From: Zonotrichia leucophrys gambelii
Taxonomy: Eukaryota; Chordata; Aves; Passeriformes; Passerellidae
Length of the DNA stretch: 64,000 bases
Direction: 5' to 3'
Assembly: GCF_028769735.1 (NCBI RefSeq)
Contig: NC_088170.1
Span: 63,217,085 to 63,281,084 of the forward strand
Part shown: positions 28,514 to 40,634 of the stretch, one piece after another
Layout of the letters: each line of letters starts with the position of its first letter
Numbering within the stretch: position 1 is the first letter of the stretch
The notes under the pieces: generated by a model
Databases searched by the model: none
What the model was told of the DNA's origin: nothing
The model's input: only the letters and a program-made list of their open reading frames with translations
Translations under genes and position numbers: made by a program

Positions 28514-29803
28514 ATGGAAGAAGTTAATGAATTATAACAAAATCCAGGTCCTATTTTCTCTTCTAAGCTTCAGACTTTGAGCATCTTTTCACTTTGGACC
28601 TAAGCTGGGTTAGTTGTCAAAAAGAAGATACATTCAAGAAGCAGTGGAAAATTGTCAGGAAAGGAAACACTGCCATAGCAAACAATCACCTAAATGAAAA
28701 CCCCCTACAGTAATTCTACATTGGCAAAGAATTATGTATAGTCTGCACATAAAGGAAACTTTTTTATTCTTCTAGTGACAGCTCAAGACTGACTTAAAGC
28801 AGAAACTAATTGAGGAACAGATTCACAATAAAATGTATAAGGAAAATTCCATTCTTAGGTACTCAGCCAATAGGAAACCTTTATTCTCCTTCATATTTTG
28901 TTTTACTTAATGCAGTTCTCTTTACATTAACATCTCCATTTTCACTATTTTCAATAAAAGCACTAGAAACACTGTCATTATTTTAAGTCCACTACTATAT
29001 CAAAACATTTATTGCATTAAATATAGCAAGCCAAATACTTTTCAAAAACTTCTCAGACAATAACCACATAATCTGGAAATCTGGAAATAGCACAAGTGAA
29101 AGCATAAGAGTGATGACAGCCACACTTACTGGCTCCTCTGAAAATAAAGAACTTAAGAGTGAGGTAGTTTAATCCAGTAAGTATGTAAGTTAAACAAAAT
29201 GTTACTAGAGTAAAATTTAATCCTGAGATCTTTCACTCCCTTGAATTGTTTTCCTTCCTACAACAAAAGAAGGAAACAGAAAATATTGGGTTCATGTGCC
29301 ACTCACTGTGAATTGCTTTGTGTCAGGATCAAGAAAAATCTAGAAGACGCCTGGGGCAAATCTCACTGATTTCAAGAACAAACTATGGTCAGTTTACTAA
29401 GAAAAAAAAAAACAAAAACAAAACCAGGTCATGCAATTTTTAAATATAAAATTTTCTGCTTCTTTAAATGCCTTTTATTGAAATCATCTTCCAAATATAT
29501 TGTGCTCAGGTTAAAGAAATTCTTTTTACAGAATTTCTGTTAAATAGTCTTCCATGAAACAATTATCAATTATAAAAATAGGTTGAAAAATAGGTTGAAG
29601 CCCCAGCTGTAAATGTACTTGTAAATTTTGGCTATGACTTGAAACAGCACAGGATTTAGACCAAACTGTTTTATGGGCAGGAATGTGAAAGCACTGGAAA
29701 GTTAAACAGAATTACTCTTTTAGGAAACCTTCAGATATCTGAAGTACTCTGTATATTTGAGGTATATATTAACAAAAGAAAACTGAGTCCTTTTAATGAG
29801 CAT

Positions 29804-29863
29804 GAGGGAACATTCTTCCTTTAAGGGTGAAAAATGAGAGCATTCTTCCTTAAAGGGTGGAAA
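29804..29863. repeat. Short tandem duplication
   Basis: The unit 'cattcttcctttaagggtg' with flanking bases (29804-29833) is repeated at 29836-29863 with small differences. It lies just outside the candidate exon at 29898-30034, on its donor side. Confidence 0.65.
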
Positions 29864-29897
29864 CAGAGAGATTCAAGGCCTGGAGGAATGGGATTAC

Positions 29898-30034
29898 CTT
29901 ATGTGTTGTGCTTCCAGCTTCATCTGTGACAATCTGGTCAGGACCTGCACCCTGACACGCTGGCAGACACATTCGTGGATCTGTCTTGCTGTCTCTTGAA
30001 CTAACACAAAGCTGTTGTGCCTGGATCCACAGTG
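29898..30034 (-). CDS. Candidate coding exon, unidentified helical protein
   Basis: The best single exon in the window. On the minus strand a good acceptor (TTTCACATATCCTTCCAG) is followed by 137 bp, open in one frame for 45 codons plus two bases, then donor ACATAAG|GTAATC. The peptide starts HCGSRHNSFV; a middle part reads QETARQIHECVCQRVRVQ and the end LTRLSQMKLEAQHI, strongly helical and charged. The two left-over bases match the one-base start of the 5052-5138 exon, and the joined peptide stays coherent across the junction. Base composition is visibly more GC-rich than its flanks. No family recognised; probably an uncharacterised vertebrate protein. Confidence 0.6.
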
Positions 30035-31744
30035 CTGGAAGGATATGTGAAAGAATGTTGTGGGGCTTTTAGAACAAAGGACCTGCAGATTTTCAGGTTA
30101 GAAACAAGAATTAAAGAAAGCAAATATGAAAGTTTACTAAGCGATTTAATTATTTTATGAAGTGAAAACAATGATGAATTTTATTATTTGAGGAAACAGA
30201 GAGCATTCAGATTTTCTACACTGGGGGTAAAAGTAATACTAGCTTTCAAACACTGTTTGCTTTTTCATTACTCCTTACATATTTTTAAAGACTAATGACT
30301 ATTATTGGAAGGAATTGACATGATCTTTCCATATTTGTAAAGGCAAGCTCCCTACTGGCTTTGGCACAGGCCATTTGTACAGAGAGGATGCTGGGTTGTG
30401 TCCACAACAGCTTGGGTTTATTTAAGCTATGATTTTCATTACTGCAGCTCATATTTGTCATCTTCCAGGGAGCAGTTTGTTCTCTAATCCTTTTCTATAG
30501 GATTTACTCAGGCTGTGTCTGTTCTGTAGCATGAATGTGTACTGATATGTATGGATATGTAAAATTATTTCTGATTTTATCACACACAGAAGATGTGAAA
30601 CACAGTGCCCTTAGACTGGCAGTATTTTTTAAACCATGAAATTATTTTGACATTTTGTGCTGCTTACAAGGTCATGGCTATTGCTACATGGTCTATATCA
30701 GTCCAATATTTCTTTATGTCTTACAATTATATATTTGCCTGCAAGGTAGACAGGCCCAAAGGAAGGTGCTGAGGGTTGGGTCAGCCTGATGGTTATCTAG
30801 GTAGATATCACTTAGATGAAGATGAAGGTGAAGATGTAAGCAAGTCTTTGACTGAAGCAGAAAGTGTTGGTTATCTCTGCTCTGTGGAAGCCTAGAAAAT
30901 GAGGAGTCCATCTCATGTGTCCATCTCAAACATGGCGATGGAGCCAACCAAGGATTGCTGGCAGCAACAAATCAGGTTTTTTGGTAATAAATCATTGTGA
31001 GAAATAACATAATGCCACATGAGCTGGGGACCATACAGATGTAGGCCAGCATTTTTCTGGGACACATATTCTTGACAAATGCTCCTGGAAATAAGCACAA
31101 CACTGTCCAGCACAAGGGCACAAATGAGATTGAGAAATGGATGTGGGATGTAGGGGAGGAACAAGACCACCCAATGCCCACCAAGCCCTCAAATACATTT
31201 CCAGAAGGGATTAAAAATGGAGTGTGTATGATAATTAATTGGCGCAAAAGCAAGAAGCCTATCTCCAGAGCAGGAAAAACTATCTATAGAAAGGTTCACC
31301 CATAAAGTCCAGAAGAACCAAAACTGGAACCAGGAGGAGTAATCTCCCTTCCTTTCTTCCTTTCTTTCCCTCTTTAATACAGCTCTTTCTCTTCCCTTTA
31401 TCCAAAACCTGCTTCTTTGTGCTTATGCCAGGAGATCAGGGGCTGGATAATACCAATTTTCATGCCAAGTGTGCGATTTACCAATAAAACTTTGTAAGAT
31501 TTGCGGAACCTCTGACTTTCATCTTTCCTTTTGATCACAAACATTTTGAATCTTGAGTGCTCCCTGCCCCTTTTGATGGGACACCACACCATCCATGGGC
31601 ACTTTTGCTGGCTGCAGGGCTGTTTGCCACCACAGCAGCAAAGGCACAGGTGTCTCACACTGACTGCAATATTGTGATGTGCCACTTCATGCTACCTGAT
31701 AATCCATTTCCAGTCTGACAAGGCACAATGGCAAGCTGACTTAC
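30035..31744. other. Candidate intron
   Basis: Between candidate exons. Several minus-strand ORFs of 68-95 codons overlap at 30.7-31.7 kb with hydrophobic translations, but none has a recognisable motif or good splice borders in phase. A pyrimidine-rich CCTTT run lies at about 31349-31372. Confidence 0.4.
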
Positions 31745-31820
31745 TTTGAAACATCTGCTTAGCACTGTTATGCTTACAGTGAGGGCTTTGATTAAGTGCT
31801 TTGATGACTTAAAGCCTAGC
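31745..31820 (-). CDS. Candidate coding exon, unidentified protein
   Basis: A 76-bp minus-strand exon. The acceptor is strong (CACTGCTCTTTAATCTCAG) and the donor good (TTTCAAA|GTAAGTCAG). Only one of three frames is open: one carry-over base then 25 codons, reading LGFKSSKHLIKALTVSIT and VLSRCFK, ending exactly between codons. That phase fits the 29898-30034 exon, which starts between codons. The exon is short, so an open frame alone is weak evidence; the case rests on both splice sites and phase agreement. Confidence 0.42.
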
Positions 31821-33705
31821 CTGAGATTAAAGAGCAGTGACAAAGTGTTAAAGTCAAAACCATCTCATTAATCTTTTTTTTTCTGATTTATTGACAGATA
31901 AGAATTTCTCAAGACTTCATGATAAAAAGTTATACAGTAGAAAGTCAAAGGTGTATTTTCCAGATCATGCATCATCCTTACATTGATTTTCATTAGCTTT
32001 TTAATGTTGAATCAGCCATTACCTACTATGTCAACATGCATTAAGAGCTACCATTAAATAGCTTTTTATTTATTTAACTTCAGTTTGAGAGGCAGAGAGG
32101 CCTACTTTACTGAAGACTTTCTTACCAAGAATGTTAAAGAAAAATTTAAAATGTTGCACCTGCTGCAGACAAAAATGTCTGTTCAGGCTTCATACAGAGT
32201 TTAAACTTTCTTTTAAATTGCCCTGGTTTGTTTGTACAAGGAAGCAGTGGTTTTTGTCAGTGTTGATTTGCACACTGAAAACCTGTTTTCCCCTTTGTTC
32301 CACAATCCTGGCTATAATACCTGAGATTTCTTCTCTTTTTTTCTTTTTAAATGTGTTAAAAAATGCAAAAGAACTCAAGACTATAGGGCAGGTGGATACT
32401 AAGTGAAAACAGATTAGAATAGGTGGAATCTTACAGGGCAGAAGCACCATCACTATGTCCTATTTATATAACCCTTTCATCCACAGTTAGCTGTGAATGA
32501 TTTTGCTTGGAATATCTTCCTGAGAACACTTATTACAAGATAGGAAGATAAGCATTGTAGCTCTGCTTCCTTTTAGTCAAGTAAATAGCTGTAGGCTTAA
32601 CTGACAAAAGATACACTAAACACAGACAGCTTCCATTTGGGATTTTTTTTCACCTTCTACCTTCATAGTTCCTTTCTATTGTTTGGAGTTTCTTTTTATT
32701 GTTTGGAAGATTTGGACAGGATTTTTGCTTTTTTTTCAGAGAGGAGAGAAGAAGAATCTTGTGGGTGGGTGGATAAATTTATTGCTTGCTTGTTTTCTCT
32801 GCTATTTTCAAGGTATTCAGATGTATTTCAACACTTTAATGCAACACAAAAAAAGGCAGATTCACAGAGGAGCTCAGTGGACTGGATCCTGAGAGTTATT
32901 TACATTCTTCATCTTCTCTTTTGAAGGTTTTCGGTTCCAAGCCTGTAACAAATGAGTTCTATTTGACATATAAACAAACCTTTTTTGGCAAAAGAAGCAT
33001 AGGAGGGAGGAAAACATAGGAGGAGGGAAACTCAGTCCACCCTTATAAGTCATCAAGAAAATCACTCTTTAATTTAGTTAATAGTTTTAACAAAGAATAG
33101 TGGCACATTGATATATTTGGTACAATGGAATATTAGTTTCCATGTCACATCCAGGCCAAGTGATGACAAGGTAAGTTCTTTTGCTTAGAAATAAATAATG
33201 GAAAATATTGAAGCAATTAAATATTGCTTCTGATGATACTAATCAGGGATATTTCAGTTATTATAAGTACAACTACATTATTTGCTGAGGTATCCTTTGA
33301 CTATTTCAGCACAGTAATGTTAGCAGAGGAATGCTACTCATTAATTCCACAAAGACAGCAAATGAATTAGTTGAATAATTATGTACTTAACTTGGATTTG
33401 TAATGGGCAACCCAGTCCAAATAAATAACCAAGTAGGAATATCAGTGAAGGAAAAAAATATTAAAAATAGCCTAATTCTCTTTTAAAGGCTAAAAATTTA
33501 CATTTGGCTATTTCTGCCAGCGGTATCAAAGTGGTGAAACATGGGTCTCCTCCGAGGGCTGTCCCTTCCCTTGGAAGTCAGGGGGCTGCACTGTTTGCTT
33601 TAAGCTGCAGAGGTATTTAAGTGCTTTGCTGTAGTGCCTGCCACTCCACTGGACAGGGCTTGTTTCCCTAATTCCTCCATCAAGCAAATGCCTTTCAAGG
33701 AGTAC
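31821..33705. other. Candidate intron
   Basis: AT-rich sequence with no recognised repeat. A plus-strand donor-like AAG|GTAAGTT at about 33170 has no matching exon that I can see. Confidence 0.35.
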
Positions 33706-33821
33706 TTGTCCCCAGACTGAGCTTTAGTAAGTTGGCCTGTTTGGAGATACAGGTATGTGACAGCTTTAATCCACTGCAGGATTATGTGTTTCAGGGTGAG
33801 ACTGACTTTGGTGACATGTGA
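33706..33821 (-). CDS. Candidate coding exon with unresolved borders
   Basis: A minus-strand open block runs without a stop from about 33840 to a TAA near 33603. Its protein-like core reads KHIILQWIKAVTYLYLQTGQ followed by a basic/polar part. Possible acceptors are TTTGGTGCAG (exon from 33821) and ATCCTGCAG (exon from 33773), both between codons, as the 35345-35513 exon requires. The only donor giving the phase needed by the next exon is GACAA|GTACTC, which is weak, so the right-hand border given here is a guess. It could equally be a chance ORF or an alternative last exon. Confidence 0.3.
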
Positions 33822-35344
33822 CTGCACCAAATGCTCAGTTCTTCTCTATTAAACGTATATAATTATGCACAAGTTATTTTGGAAAGAACTGTCCTCAGCC
33901 ATGTGTACTTAACATCACAGTTTTATTTGACTTCTCTCATAGATTAAATTCATTAATGAGTTTTGTGTAAATTCAGCCAAAGGAAGTGGAACCACACATG
34001 CAGTCAAAGTAAATATGCAACTAAAGATACCTTGCTGAATATAAATATACATACTAAAGATACATTGCTGAAACTGCAACAGATTATTGAAGTTTTACTA
34101 GCTCATAAAAATCTTTTCATTCATGGGTTCATAGGTAGTTATACAATTTATGTCTGCACAAAATCTTCACTGAATCCTTTATCTATATTTTTCACCCTCT
34201 GATTGAGGGCAAAAATATGACTGATCTTTGGCATGACAAAGAAAGAAAAAAAGTCGATTTGTTCTCAAGAATCCTTGAGAGAAACTCAGTCTCTCTATCA
34301 GCACTGGCATAGGCTTTGCACTGTATACATCACGCCTACTCTGAAGGAGCTTGCTCATTCCTTCAGGATAATTCCTTTATGGAATTACCTGAGTACTGAA
34401 TAGAACACATATACACCATCTGCCAGATGTTCTTAGTAAATCATTGAGAGGCTCACATTAAAAGTTAGCCACCTGTGTATTTATCTGTTCTTTTCTGTCT
34501 CAATAAATTATTTAAAATGCTGAAATGTCTGTTTGAATTTATCAGTGTATTTTTGTTCATTGGTCTTTATATTGCAGTTTCCCAGGAATTAAAATGCAGG
34601 AGAACCTTTTAAATACAATTGTTAATTTATATCAAACAGCATAATCACTGGGTGCAGTAACTCAGTTTCTGGAAAAAAAAAAAAACCAGAAATACCAAAC
34701 TAAACCAAAACCAAAAAACTTTAAAGACACAAGGTATTCATGTTTCATCAGTTTTACTATTTGCTTGTTGCTTCAAAATAACACATGCCACCTGTAAAAT
34801 ATGTGGTCCAAAGCAGACCTAGCACAGACCTTCTGCTTGGGCTCAGCATGATATTTGTTACCTGCAAATTCTAGTAAGTTCTATTTTCCTTTTCAAAGAG
34901 GTTCATTGATAATAGCACCATAAAACCTTCTCTTTCATATTTGTGCTTAGGTGCAGAGAGAGAATTATGTGAACAATTTCTGCTGTTGTGAATGTTTTCT
35001 TTGACAATTGAAATTCAGTAACATTGAATCTATTGTCTGTTTTTTCTTTTGTTCTCCTTATTCTTGTCACCATGGTATAATTAAGCTAACTGAAAACTAT
35101 AGGGGTTTTTAGTCCCTTCCCAAATTTGGGAAATATTTAGTTAGAAACTGTGAAATTAGCAGTTTGTGCATGTGGGCACATCTGGGGATCAAACAAATTA
35201 TCCAAGCTCAGGCATTTAGTTGAATCTGGCATTAGGTACTATAAATGGAGGGAGTTGTTAAACTTCTTAAAATTTCAACCAGTTCCATCTGCAACTAAAC
35301 AGCTTCCTCCTGATTGTACCTGTAAGACAGGAATTAAATAATAC
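33822..35344. other. Candidate intron
   Basis: AT-rich. Contains a short duplicated motif 'ctaaagatacmttgctgaa' (about 34020-34072) and an A-rich run near 34673. A CAG|GTAATT donor at about 34388 follows a 14-codon open frame, but I find no usable acceptor. Confidence 0.35.
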
Positions 35345-35513
35345 CTTGAAGATCACCTGGACCTCATAAAAGCCTGCTAGAGGCCTGGTTGAGAGGGAGA
35401 TGTAGATATTCAGGCTGGCTCTGGTAAAAGGGTGTGAGTTGATGGAAAGATCATGATTGATAGCTTGAGCTTCTGCTGAAATATTTTGTTCTGAAACAGT
35501 TGTATTACCCTGT
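35345..35513 (-). CDS. Candidate coding exon, unidentified protein
   Basis: A 169-bp minus-strand exon with an excellent acceptor (GTGCTTTTTCCTCAG) and donor CTTCAAG|GTATTA; an alternative donor is GTCCAG|GTGATC, giving 35357-35513. One carry-over base precedes 56 open codons that end between codons. The peptide begins QGNTTVSEQNISAEAQ, continues through SINSHPFTRASLNIYISL, and ends with GFYEVQVIFK. The carry-over base fits the two bases left by the 40390-40491 exon. No motif recognised. The frame stays open for about 20 codons past the donor, so read-through into a short alternative C-terminus is conceivable. Confidence 0.5.
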
Positions 35514-36891
35514 CTGAGGAAAAAGCACTAAATTTTCTAACTAGGGAGTATTTAATCTGATTATGGTTTGATAGGGGACTTATAGTTAGGGACCTTTCCT
35601 TTCAGGAGCTTGGTTTTTCTCACAAGCACATTCTGAAATTGCTGCAAATAACTAGGTCAATTTGTAACTGTTTTCGCTCTGATTCATCCTGTCTCTTTTT
35701 CACAGCAAAAGCTGCTTGGGGATGTTAGCAAATTTGGGTGATAAAAATACCATGCATGGCAGAATTTTCCCATTTTATAAAGGTTTCACCTTCACTATCA
35801 CAAAGTTCTCTAACTACTCCATATAAGAAAAAAATCTTATCTTGTCAAGGATATGATATTCGCTTTTTACTCTCAGAGGAAGAGAGGAAATCTTTGAGAG
35901 ATTTTGTAGTTTTGAATTCTACTCTGAAACAGGTAGCTGCCAAATTGTCAAAAGGGTAAATGTTAAACCACCTTATGCTTCTTTATAATTTCTGACTGTT
36001 CAGCTTCTTGAGGATGGAGCTACACAAAAATTCCCCTTTGTAGTAGGCTCATACACTGTTTAATGAGACCTGATGCTTACCCTTAGTACATGGGTGTCCA
36101 GGGAGTGGGATATCAAAACATTTGGCTGAGACTTTGCTATTGTCATGTTATATGGCTTAATGCTCATGCTTAACTTGAAAGCTCTGCTCCACTGCTAAGG
36201 TTAGGAGAGGATAATAATGTATTGACATGAAAAGGGAAGCAGAAAATGAAAATAAAATATATTTCTAAAAGTCAACTTGCTCGATTGGAGTTACTGAAGA
36301 AAGTTATACAAGAGTGCTGTAAAGAGTGAAATGGAGATGTTGAGGTTTGGATGTAAAATAAACCAATTAAACCATGCTGTTTGATATCAGATGAAGTCAC
36401 ATGTGATGACCTGGTCAGACCAACAGCATTAGTGAATAAAAGCAGAAACTCCATCAAAACCATATGCTACATCAGGATTTAACTATCATAAGCAAAATAC
36501 ATTTGGAAGTCAGTGCAGTGAACAAAGTATTGTAAATTAATCCCCTATTTTGAAAATAAGCACAATACCCTGAAGAAAGCATACAACCTAAAACTTAGTC
36601 TTAAAAAAGATAAATTGGGCTATACGAATAAGGAAAAAAAGAAGGAAAAAAATCCAACCCTTGTTGCTATGTTACTAGTCTTTGGAGCAAGATCATGCAC
36701 ACATGGAAATCAATGTCAGTTCTGTTTTTCAGTTTTCCTCCTGTGTCATAACTCTCATAGTTCCTGGCTGGGAAACAGATGATAACAGAGCCAAGTCTTA
36801 ATAAACTCTGAGTGGGGTACTCCAGCTGAACAGAGCATATTTTGAGCAGAGAGATTCAGTAATTGCTCATAGCAGGAATTGTAGACTTTTA
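35514..36891. other. Candidate intron
   Basis: No transposon or gene recognised. A donor-like G|GTAAGC at about 36079 on the minus strand follows short open frames but lacks a good acceptor. Confidence 0.35.
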
Positions 36892-37017
36892 TTAATTGAG
36901 AGTGGGGAGTGCATTAAGGCGCTTGGAATGTGTGGCATGGAGGCCAGGAGAGCTCTGGGAGACACCGTGGCTGAGAGGACACATTTCTGGAGCATTACTG
37001 AATTCTACCTCTAATGC
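36892..37017 (-). CDS. Possible alternative terminal exon
   Basis: A very strong minus-strand acceptor, a 29-base pyrimidine tract ending TTGTTGCAG, precedes 41 open codons: start ALEVEFSNAPEMCPLSHG, end SKRLNALPTLN. A TAA stop follows at 36892-36894. AATAAA overlaps the stop at 36888-36893, so a transcript could be polyadenylated almost at once. The other two frames stop quickly. Lying between the 35.3-kb and 40.4-kb exons, it could be an alternative 3' end of the same gene, but a chance open frame in GC-rich DNA is a serious alternative. Confidence 0.22.
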   Translation of the reverse strand, partial: ALEVEFSNAPEMCPLSHGVSQSSPGLHATHSKRLNALPTLN

Positions 37018-37338
37018 CTGCAACAAGGGCAGAGGGGGAGAGAAAGCAATGCCACAGCCCCAAGGTCAGCATTGCCAGGGCATGGCTTTGTTCTACTGGG
37101 TGCTGCTGAGGCAGAATTAAACAATCCTGGCCCAAAAGAGTGGCAGAAAGTACAAGAAATACATGGGCTCACAAGGAAGATAATGTGGGGACACATAGTT
37201 TGGTTCAGAGTACCAGGCAGAAATCTCACCCCCACAGGCATTTAACTGCTTGTTCTTGCTTCCCATCTCATGGAAGCACTGAAATCCCCAAGGGAAAAAG
37301 AGTTAGTATATTGAAATTAAAATCTGTGTGATGAAGAA
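37018..37338. other. GC-richer non-coding segment beside the solo LTR
   Basis: About 0.3 kb of relatively GC-rich sequence with overlapping ORFs on both strands. I recognise nothing in it apart from the pyrimidine tract serving the possible exon at 36892-37017. Confidence 0.3.
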
Positions 37339-37865
37339 ATCTTTTGCTGCTGGCTGATATTTACAAACGAACGGAGATGGGGCAAATCCGAACTAGTGTC
37401 GTGAGCTATTTATTCAGCACATCAGTCTCAGTCCATTGTTAGGACAATGGAGACAAGATGTTAACAGCTCTCTGATCTAAAGGAAATGCTAAGGGGTTGT
37501 TACATTACAGCATAGCATAAAACTATTTCAATCAAGATTTCAGCTAATCACACATAGAGCAAAACATATTGACAAGAATTCTATCTAATCATATGAAACA
37601 CACGTAATGGTAGCTAATACAATGGCTCGTTTATGAGACAAAGCACAGAGATCCATTCATACTAACCTTCTAAAGATATACATTAAATAACCTTGTTGCA
37701 ATCTATAAGGTTAGTTCTACAGAGGTCTATTGTGCTATTTGTCACGTCTGCTCTACTGCTTAGAAAACTTTTCGCTGTATTAGCAATCTTCACAAAACTT
37801 CTCTCAAGAGCCACTTTTAACTATTTGTTCAAAACCTTCTAACTTTATGAATCCCAACAATCTTC
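37339..37865 (-). mobile_element. Solo LTR, ERVK-like, with target site duplication
   Basis: A 515-bp solo LTR at 37345-37859. On the minus strand it starts TGTTGGGATTCATAAAG and ends CCAGCAGCA, the usual TG...CA. It is flanked by a 6-bp duplication, ATCTTT (37339-37344) and ATCTTC (37860-37865), one mismatch. Six bases is the class II (ERVK/alpha-beta retrovirus-like) length. Near its 3' end the minus strand carries GCTGAATAAATAGCTC, a poly(A) signal, followed by a CT-rich U5. No internal region remains, so it arose by LTR-LTR recombination. Family name not assigned. Confidence 0.75.
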
Positions 37866-38106
37866 CCCAGCCAGTTTACCTTTGAGAATCACTGAAAGCA
37901 GTTAAGTTATTCTTCCACTCATTTTCTGTGTGCTTTCACTTGGGCGAGCCCAGGGTCAGGCCATAGATGGTTGGGGGCTTGAGCATGTGGAATCTGAGCA
38001 GCAGCTCAGAGAACTGCACTGCATCTGTGGAAAGAGAGGGCAGGGAGCACATCCTATTGGCACCTTGAGCTATGGAGTTAAAATTAATCCTGCTGAGACT
38101 GTTGGG

Positions 38107-38160
38107 GCTGACTGGATGACCCTCAAAGGCCTTTTCCAGCCTTGATTATGCGATTGTAGG
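38107..38160 (+). mobile_element. Short CR1-like 3' tail
   Basis: 'gactggatgaccctcaaagg' followed by 'ccttttccagccttgattatgcgattg' matches, with decay, the usual CR1 ending (ggatgatcttaaaggtc, ttccaacc, ttctatgattctat). Only about 54 bp is recognisable. The preceding 150 bases may be further diverged CR1, but I cannot support it. Confidence 0.5.
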
Positions 38161-40389
38161 AACAAGGTCTGTAAACTGTCATAAATGAGTATTCAAAAGA
38201 TATTTTACCCAGTGAACTTAATATGAAGTATCACAGTATTTTGAAAATCAGAACAATTACCAACACTGCTATGACACATTTTGGGACTGAAGATGAAAAC
38301 AGATGAGGGATCACACAGTCCTTAGCTCTTCTGTAACAATACAGCTTAAAGGCAACAAAAAAGCCAGCTGCATGGTTTCAAACAGCCATAAATATTAGTA
38401 CAGTTACTTCCCCAAAGGGAAAATAGACTCTTCCCCTTTCTTTCCAAATTAATTGAATACTCAGAGCTGCTATTGCATAAGCATTTTGTTCCATTTATTT
38501 GTCTTTCTAGCAGATAATCTTGATACTTTTCTCTGCAATATATTCAGAAAACTTCCAAATTCCCAAAAGATTAGGGCAATACCAAGGTATAAACAATGTG
38601 TTTACTTTATCTTCCCAAATGCTAATTCAGGAGGTATTCCTCAAAATATATTTTATGTACTTTAATATTATTAATTTTAATATGGATATAGCTGGACACA
38701 CGGTAATAATCAATAGTTATATTTTCCATTTTATACAGATCAAGCCAAACAATTTCCAGTCTCTTTGTGATATTCACTAAAAGTTAAATCCTCCAGTTCT
38801 CCACAGTCTTTTGTCTGAGTGTCTTTTTTAGAAGTCAGATTTGCATAGGTTGTAGGAGGAAAGGAAACATCTCTTTCCCTTTCTAATTAGGCTGTAGAAA
38901 GGCAACTGAAGCTCTCCATCATTTCTACTTCAACTGGTTATCCTAATTTTGGGTAAATATCTTGAATTTACTTAATATTATTTCATATTTTATGATCAAA
39001 TTATGTGTCGGCATTAATCTACTGTCTATAAAGTGAACAATGGTGACTAGATCATACATCTACAATTAAACAAATGTACATTTATTTATTGAATCCCAGT
39101 ATTTTTTCTCAAAATCATTGTAACAATGTGTCATGATGGATTAATTGTGTATTGGCCATAATCCAATTTGTGTAATGATATTCTTCCCACTAAAACTTCC
39201 ATGTCAGTAGTTCAGAGATATTTAAGGGCATGGCTTAGCCCTCAAATTTGTGGCATGCTGCTATTTTTAATCAACATCTTTTGCATGTGAAGAAATACTA
39301 TTTTTTGCCCTCAAACACAATAGAACTTAGATACATTACATTTTTGTCAGCTGTTTAATTTGATTTTCTGGCAGCTTATATTTAGGGAAAGACTCTATAT
39401 ATGACTTTTAACATTTTCTCTCAAGATACATTCTTTGAAGAATTTTTTATTAAATGCAGATATATTTACAAATAAGCAAATAGCCTTTTTCAGACTAGAA
39501 TTTGTTCACCACACTAACACTCTTAGATCTATGTTTTAATGGAATTGCTTTTAATTTTGAAAGAGTAAATGAATTTTTTAAAAATATTGGTTTTACTAAA
39601 TTAATATAATTTGGAAGAGATTGTTTTTAATTAATCGAAAAGGTCTTCCTCCTATTTTTAAGGAAAAGCCAAGGACAGGAATTTAAATACTAGCACAGAT
39701 ATTAAGGGAATTCTGCTCTCATCTGTAGCTGCAGCTCTGGTCAGAGAACAGAGACCCTGTGAGGAGAACTTTTTATGTGTCTGAAGAAATTTAAATATGA
39801 TCCATGAATGATTTCTCAGTGGAGTAGTCCCTAACCTTTAACTTCTGTGACATTAGTCACATCTCATCTTGACATCTTTAACAGAATATTTTCCTATTCA
39901 ATTGTTTAAAAAATGTCCAGTCTGACTTCTGATTGACCTCTGATGAGAGCTGAGCTCTTTAAAAGGTTTTAACAGTTGTAGCATCATTTGTCTTTCTGGA
40001 AGAGACTAATGATAGGTGGGAATTATTTCTATTTAGTCCAAAAAATGCAGCAGAAAATACTTTCTGAGATTAAAAATAGCTAAATAAATGATGCTGGGCT
40101 TGCTTCCTTCTGTTAAAGACGTAGAAGTCTTCTATTCTAAGAAACTACAAAATAATTCTTAGGTGTTACTCTGATCTGTGGGGGAAAACCCAAAAAATCC
40201 AAAATATCATTACAGTGAAAACCCCAGCACATTTAAAGGAGGAATAAAATTTGTACTGAGAACCAAACTGATATTTAGATATATGTAATTTCATGAAAAA
40301 AAAATCTCAAATGGTATTTCAAACCACCACTCTGCAAAATTAGTCTCTAATGTATTTAGAAGGATACCTTAAATACTTTAAATACACAC
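38161..40389. other. AT-rich candidate intron
   Basis: No gene or recognisable transposon. Long T/A-rich stretches, especially 38.9-39.7 kb. The small ORFs here are chance. Confidence 0.4.
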
Positions 40390-40491
40390 CTGGCTAATGT
40401 TAAGTCTAGAACCTTGAATTGCCAATGATGATTATAAAAAAAGACACCAAGATTTTGCATAGCATTCCCCATGAAGACTATGAGTAAGAAT
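40390..40491 (-). CDS. Candidate coding exon, unidentified protein
   Basis: A 102-bp minus-strand exon: pyrimidine-rich acceptor (TTTCACACTTCTGGATCCAG) and donor TTAGCCAG|GTGTGT. One carry-over base, 33 codons and two left-over bases; only this frame is open. The peptide includes VFMGNAMQNLGVFFYNHH and then WQFKVLDLTLA. Its phase fits the 35345-35513 exon. A seven-T run inside the exon and a donor with weak +4/+5 bases lower confidence. Not recognised as any family. Confidence 0.38.
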
Positions 40492-40634
40492 CTGGATCCA
40501 GAAGTGTGAAAGGAATCAGCGTCTCTATCCAGAACAGTCAATTTGTACTGATGAGAAAGGCACTAAAAATTCACCCTTAGTTGTCCAGTAGGAGAAGATC
40601 TTTCTTTCATGTAACAGGAAGAATTAGTTATCAC

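Larger units (their letters stand above)
20187..29897. other. AT-rich stretch, candidate large intron; local tandem duplications
   Basis: I recognise no gene or transposon. Two adjacent short duplications occur at 21288-21465. Other simple features are a 10-bp perfect hairpin (23904-23926), a TTAC/CTAC tetramer run (28490-28513) and A-rich runs (20370, 29400). The 22149-22355 minus-strand ORF ends beside a donor-like ACAC|GTAAGTTG, but I could not place it in the gene. Confidence 0.4.

Noticed and set aside
30913..31253. Hydrophobic minus-strand ORFs that at first looked like fragments of a membrane receptor
   Set aside because: No conserved receptor motif (such as a DRY-type segment) is present in any frame, and apparent continuity needs frameshifts. 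Chance is the simpler reading.
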